Source of the DNA: Firmicutes bacterium UBA1047
Lineage (GTDB): Bacteria > Bacillota > Clostridia > Tissierellales > Sedimentibacteraceae
NCBI GenBank assembly: GCA_002316585.1
Contig: DCDU01000047.1
Location: 6,056 to 13,671 of the forward strand
DNA length: 7,616 bases
Reading direction: 5' to 3'
A program made the translations under genes and the position numbers. Under the pieces are notes generated by a model. The model was not told the origin of the DNA. It was given only the letters and a program-made list of their open reading frames with translations, and did no database searches. Below, in pieces: positions 6,458 to 7,616 of this stretch. Every line of letters begins with the position of its first letter. The first letter of the stretch is position 1.

Positions 6458-6489
6458 GGGTTAGGGCATCTCCGGGGTTAGGGCATCTC
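6458..6489. repeat. 17-nt tandem direct repeat between binding-protein and permease genes
   Basis: Two copies of GGGTTAGGGCATCTC occupy 6458-6472 and 6475-6489, a period of 17 bases, immediately before the stop codon region of the binding-protein gene (plus-strand view). Beside them is a small hairpin TGTCC-CGT-GGACA (6438-6450). The segment is G+C-richer than the genes around it. There is no T tract, so it is not a standard terminator. Confidence 0.6.
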
Positions 6490-6494
6490 TCATT

Positions 6495-7496
6495 TTACTT
6501 CACAAATTCTGCTCCGTCAAATGCTTTATGCTCTGTTTCAAGTCCTAAGGCTTCCACTGTTTTTAAATTTACCTTTTTCTCGAATTCAGGCGATGACTGT
6601 ACAGGTATATCTGAAACATCAACTTTGTCAACCAGTATTTGTTTAGCTATCTTAGCGGACTGCTTACCGATTGCATAGTAGCTTATTCCCTTTGACATCA
6701 ATATTCCTTCATCAACATGGGTGCCGTCAGCCGATACTGTCAACAATCCTTTTTCTTCAGCTAATTTTGCAACCAATGTTATCGAGGACGCAACCATGTT
6801 ATCCGTAATTATATACAATCCTTCTGCTTTTTTAGAAATTGTATCAACTGCCTGAGGTATGTCATTCACTGTGGAAATTCCCACTGTTTCAATTGCCAGT
6901 CCAAGCTCCTGCGCAATTTCCTTTGTCTGGTTAACCTGAACCTCCGAGTTCGATTCGCCAACATTGAAAATAATTCCCACTGTTTTTATATCTTCTTTTA
7001 AATCTCTGAATAATTCTAAGTTTTCTTTTATGGGGGCTGCATCAACAACACCGGTAATATTGTTGTCCGTTACATCCATTGCTGTTACAAGCTGTGAAAA
7101 AACAGGGTCTGTAACTGCCGTAAATACCAATGGTATGTCTGTTCCGGCAATTGCTGTCTTTGCCGCTTGCGAAGTAAGTGTCGCTATTGTAAATATTAAA
7201 TCAACATCGTCCTTAACAAATTTTTCCGCAATCATTTGTGCATTTGCTATTTCACCTTGTGCATTTTGGTCAAGTATTTCCGCATTGACACCTAAAGTAT
7301 TTAATTCATCAATGAATCCCTGTCTTGATGCATCCAATGCCGGATGCTGCACAAGAAGTGAAATGCCCACTTTAAATTTTTCTGCTTCGTTGTTTGCTGA
7401 CGGATTGTGTGTTTCTGCTTTTGTATCACAACCGGTTAAAACGACCGGTACCAATAATAGCATTGCTGTTATTTTTTTAATTGTACTAAATTTCAT
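6495..7496 (-). CDS. ABC importer substrate-binding lipoprotein (ABC_sub_bind family, TrpX-like)
   Basis: A 333-residue exported lipoprotein. The signal peptide has Lys residues, a hydrophobic core (AMLLLVPVVL) and a clean lipobox LTGC, giving a lipidated Cys at 23. The mature part is a two-lobed type I periplasmic-binding fold of the ABC_sub_bind family (COG2984). Recognisable blocks are VGISLLVQHPALDASRQGF, FTIATLTSQAAK, IPLVFTAVTDPV, YIITDNMVASS and GISYYAIGKQSAKIAKQIL. The frame extends to a TTG at 7508, but that TTGGAGGAT is the ribosome binding site for the ATG at 7496, which gives the proper signal peptide. It captures the ligand outside the membrane and delivers it to the permease and ATPase encoded just downstream. 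Some family members bind tryptophan or other aromatic amino acids, but the family is diverse. No T-box or other amino-acid leader precedes the gene, so the ligand is left open. Confidence 0.93.
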   Translation of the reverse strand: MKFSTIKKITAMLLLVPVVLTGCDTKAETHNPSANNEAEKFKVGISLLVQHPALDASRQGFIDELNTLGVNAEILDQNAQGEIANAQMIAEKFVKDDVDLIFTIATLTSQAAKTAIAGTDIPLVFTAVTDPVFSQLVTAMDVTDNNITGVVDAAPIKENLELFRDLKEDIKTVGIIFNVGESNSEVQVNQTKEIAQELGLAIETVGISTVNDIPQAVDTISKKAEGLYIITDNMVASSITLVAKLAEEKGLLTVSADGTHVDEGILMSKGISYYAIGKQSAKIAKQILVDKVDVSDIPVQSSPEFEKKVNLKTVEALGLETEHKAFDGAEFVK

Positions 7497-7522
7497 AATA
7501 TCCTCCAAGTTTTATATTTAAT

Positions 7523-7616
7523 TTATTTATGATATGAACTTGGCCAGGGTTCTGTATCAAATGGATTGAAAAGACTCTTAATCAGGGCTATGGGATTGCG
7601 CTGCATCTGACCTACC
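7523..7616 (-). CDS. C-terminal end of an unidentified protein, partial
   Basis: The frame is open from the right window edge to a TAA at 7525-7523 and encodes about 31 residues, VGQMQRNPIALIKSLFNPFD then TEPWPSSYHK. Composition is protein-like (mixed hydrophobic and charged residues, NPFDTEPWP turn) and clearly better than the other frames of this stretch. It ends 26 bases before the binding-protein ATG on the same strand with no terminator between, so it is probably the first or an earlier gene of the importer operon. The operon promoter would then lie outside this window. I do not recognise the family. Confidence 0.6.
   Translation of the reverse strand, partial: VGQMQRNPIALIKSLFNPFDTEPWPSSYHK

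Noticed and set aside
6458..6489. Telomere-like TTAGGG motif
   Set aside because: There are only two copies at 17-base spacing inside a bacterial operon. It is a short tandem duplication, not a telomeric array.
7509..7616. T-box or other tryptophan-responsive leader before the TrpX-like gene
   Set aside because: No T-box consensus (TGGNACC-type segment) or specifier stem is visible. The bases code for the end of another protein.

Overview
This AT-rich window carries genes almost edge to edge, and every credible gene reads leftwards on the minus strand. The codon use, strong AGGAGG-like ribosome binding sites, TTGACA/TATAAT-type promoters and gene families all suggest a low-GC Firmicute of the Clostridia type. 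The sequence alone does not support a finer placement. In minus-strand order the window holds four transcription units.

(1) 7616-4760: the last ~31 codons of an unidentified protein, then a complete three-gene ABC importer. The importer consists of a lipoprotein binding protein of the ABC_sub_bind (TrpX-like) family, a LivH-type permease and an ATPase. The permease and ATPase genes overlap by 7 nt. A short gap with a 17-nt tandem repeat separates the binding-protein gene from the permease gene.

(2) 4705-3881: a GC-rich patch with a short relic reading frame that resembles a membrane transporter C-terminus. It is followed by a well-formed promoter and a fluoride (crcB-type) riboswitch, whose 3' half also forms one arm of an intrinsic terminator. 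The riboswitch controls a CPA-type cation:proton antiporter gene. That gene is only 165 codons long: its N-terminal third appears to be fused in frame to its C-terminal end, with the catalytic middle missing. A strong terminator closes the unit.

(3) 3862-3042: a Crp/Fnr-family regulator with its own promoter and a probable terminator. The longest possible frame starts at a TTG next to the -10 box, so the true start is the internal ATG with a ribosome binding site.

(4) 2994-1: a promoter, then a yhaO-like (SbcD/Mre11-type) phosphoesterase gene and a yhaN-like (SbcC/Rad50-type) ATPase gene separated by one base. The yhaN-like gene runs off the left edge. Together they would form a DNA-repair nuclease complex, possibly membrane-attached through a two-helix hairpin in the ATPase. 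The phosphoesterase has lost several residues that are normally invariant.

I do not see a wholly new system here. The most unusual points are the internally deleted antiporter under an apparently intact fluoride switch, the altered active site of the YhaO-like protein, and the relic/repeat patch between units 1 and 2.
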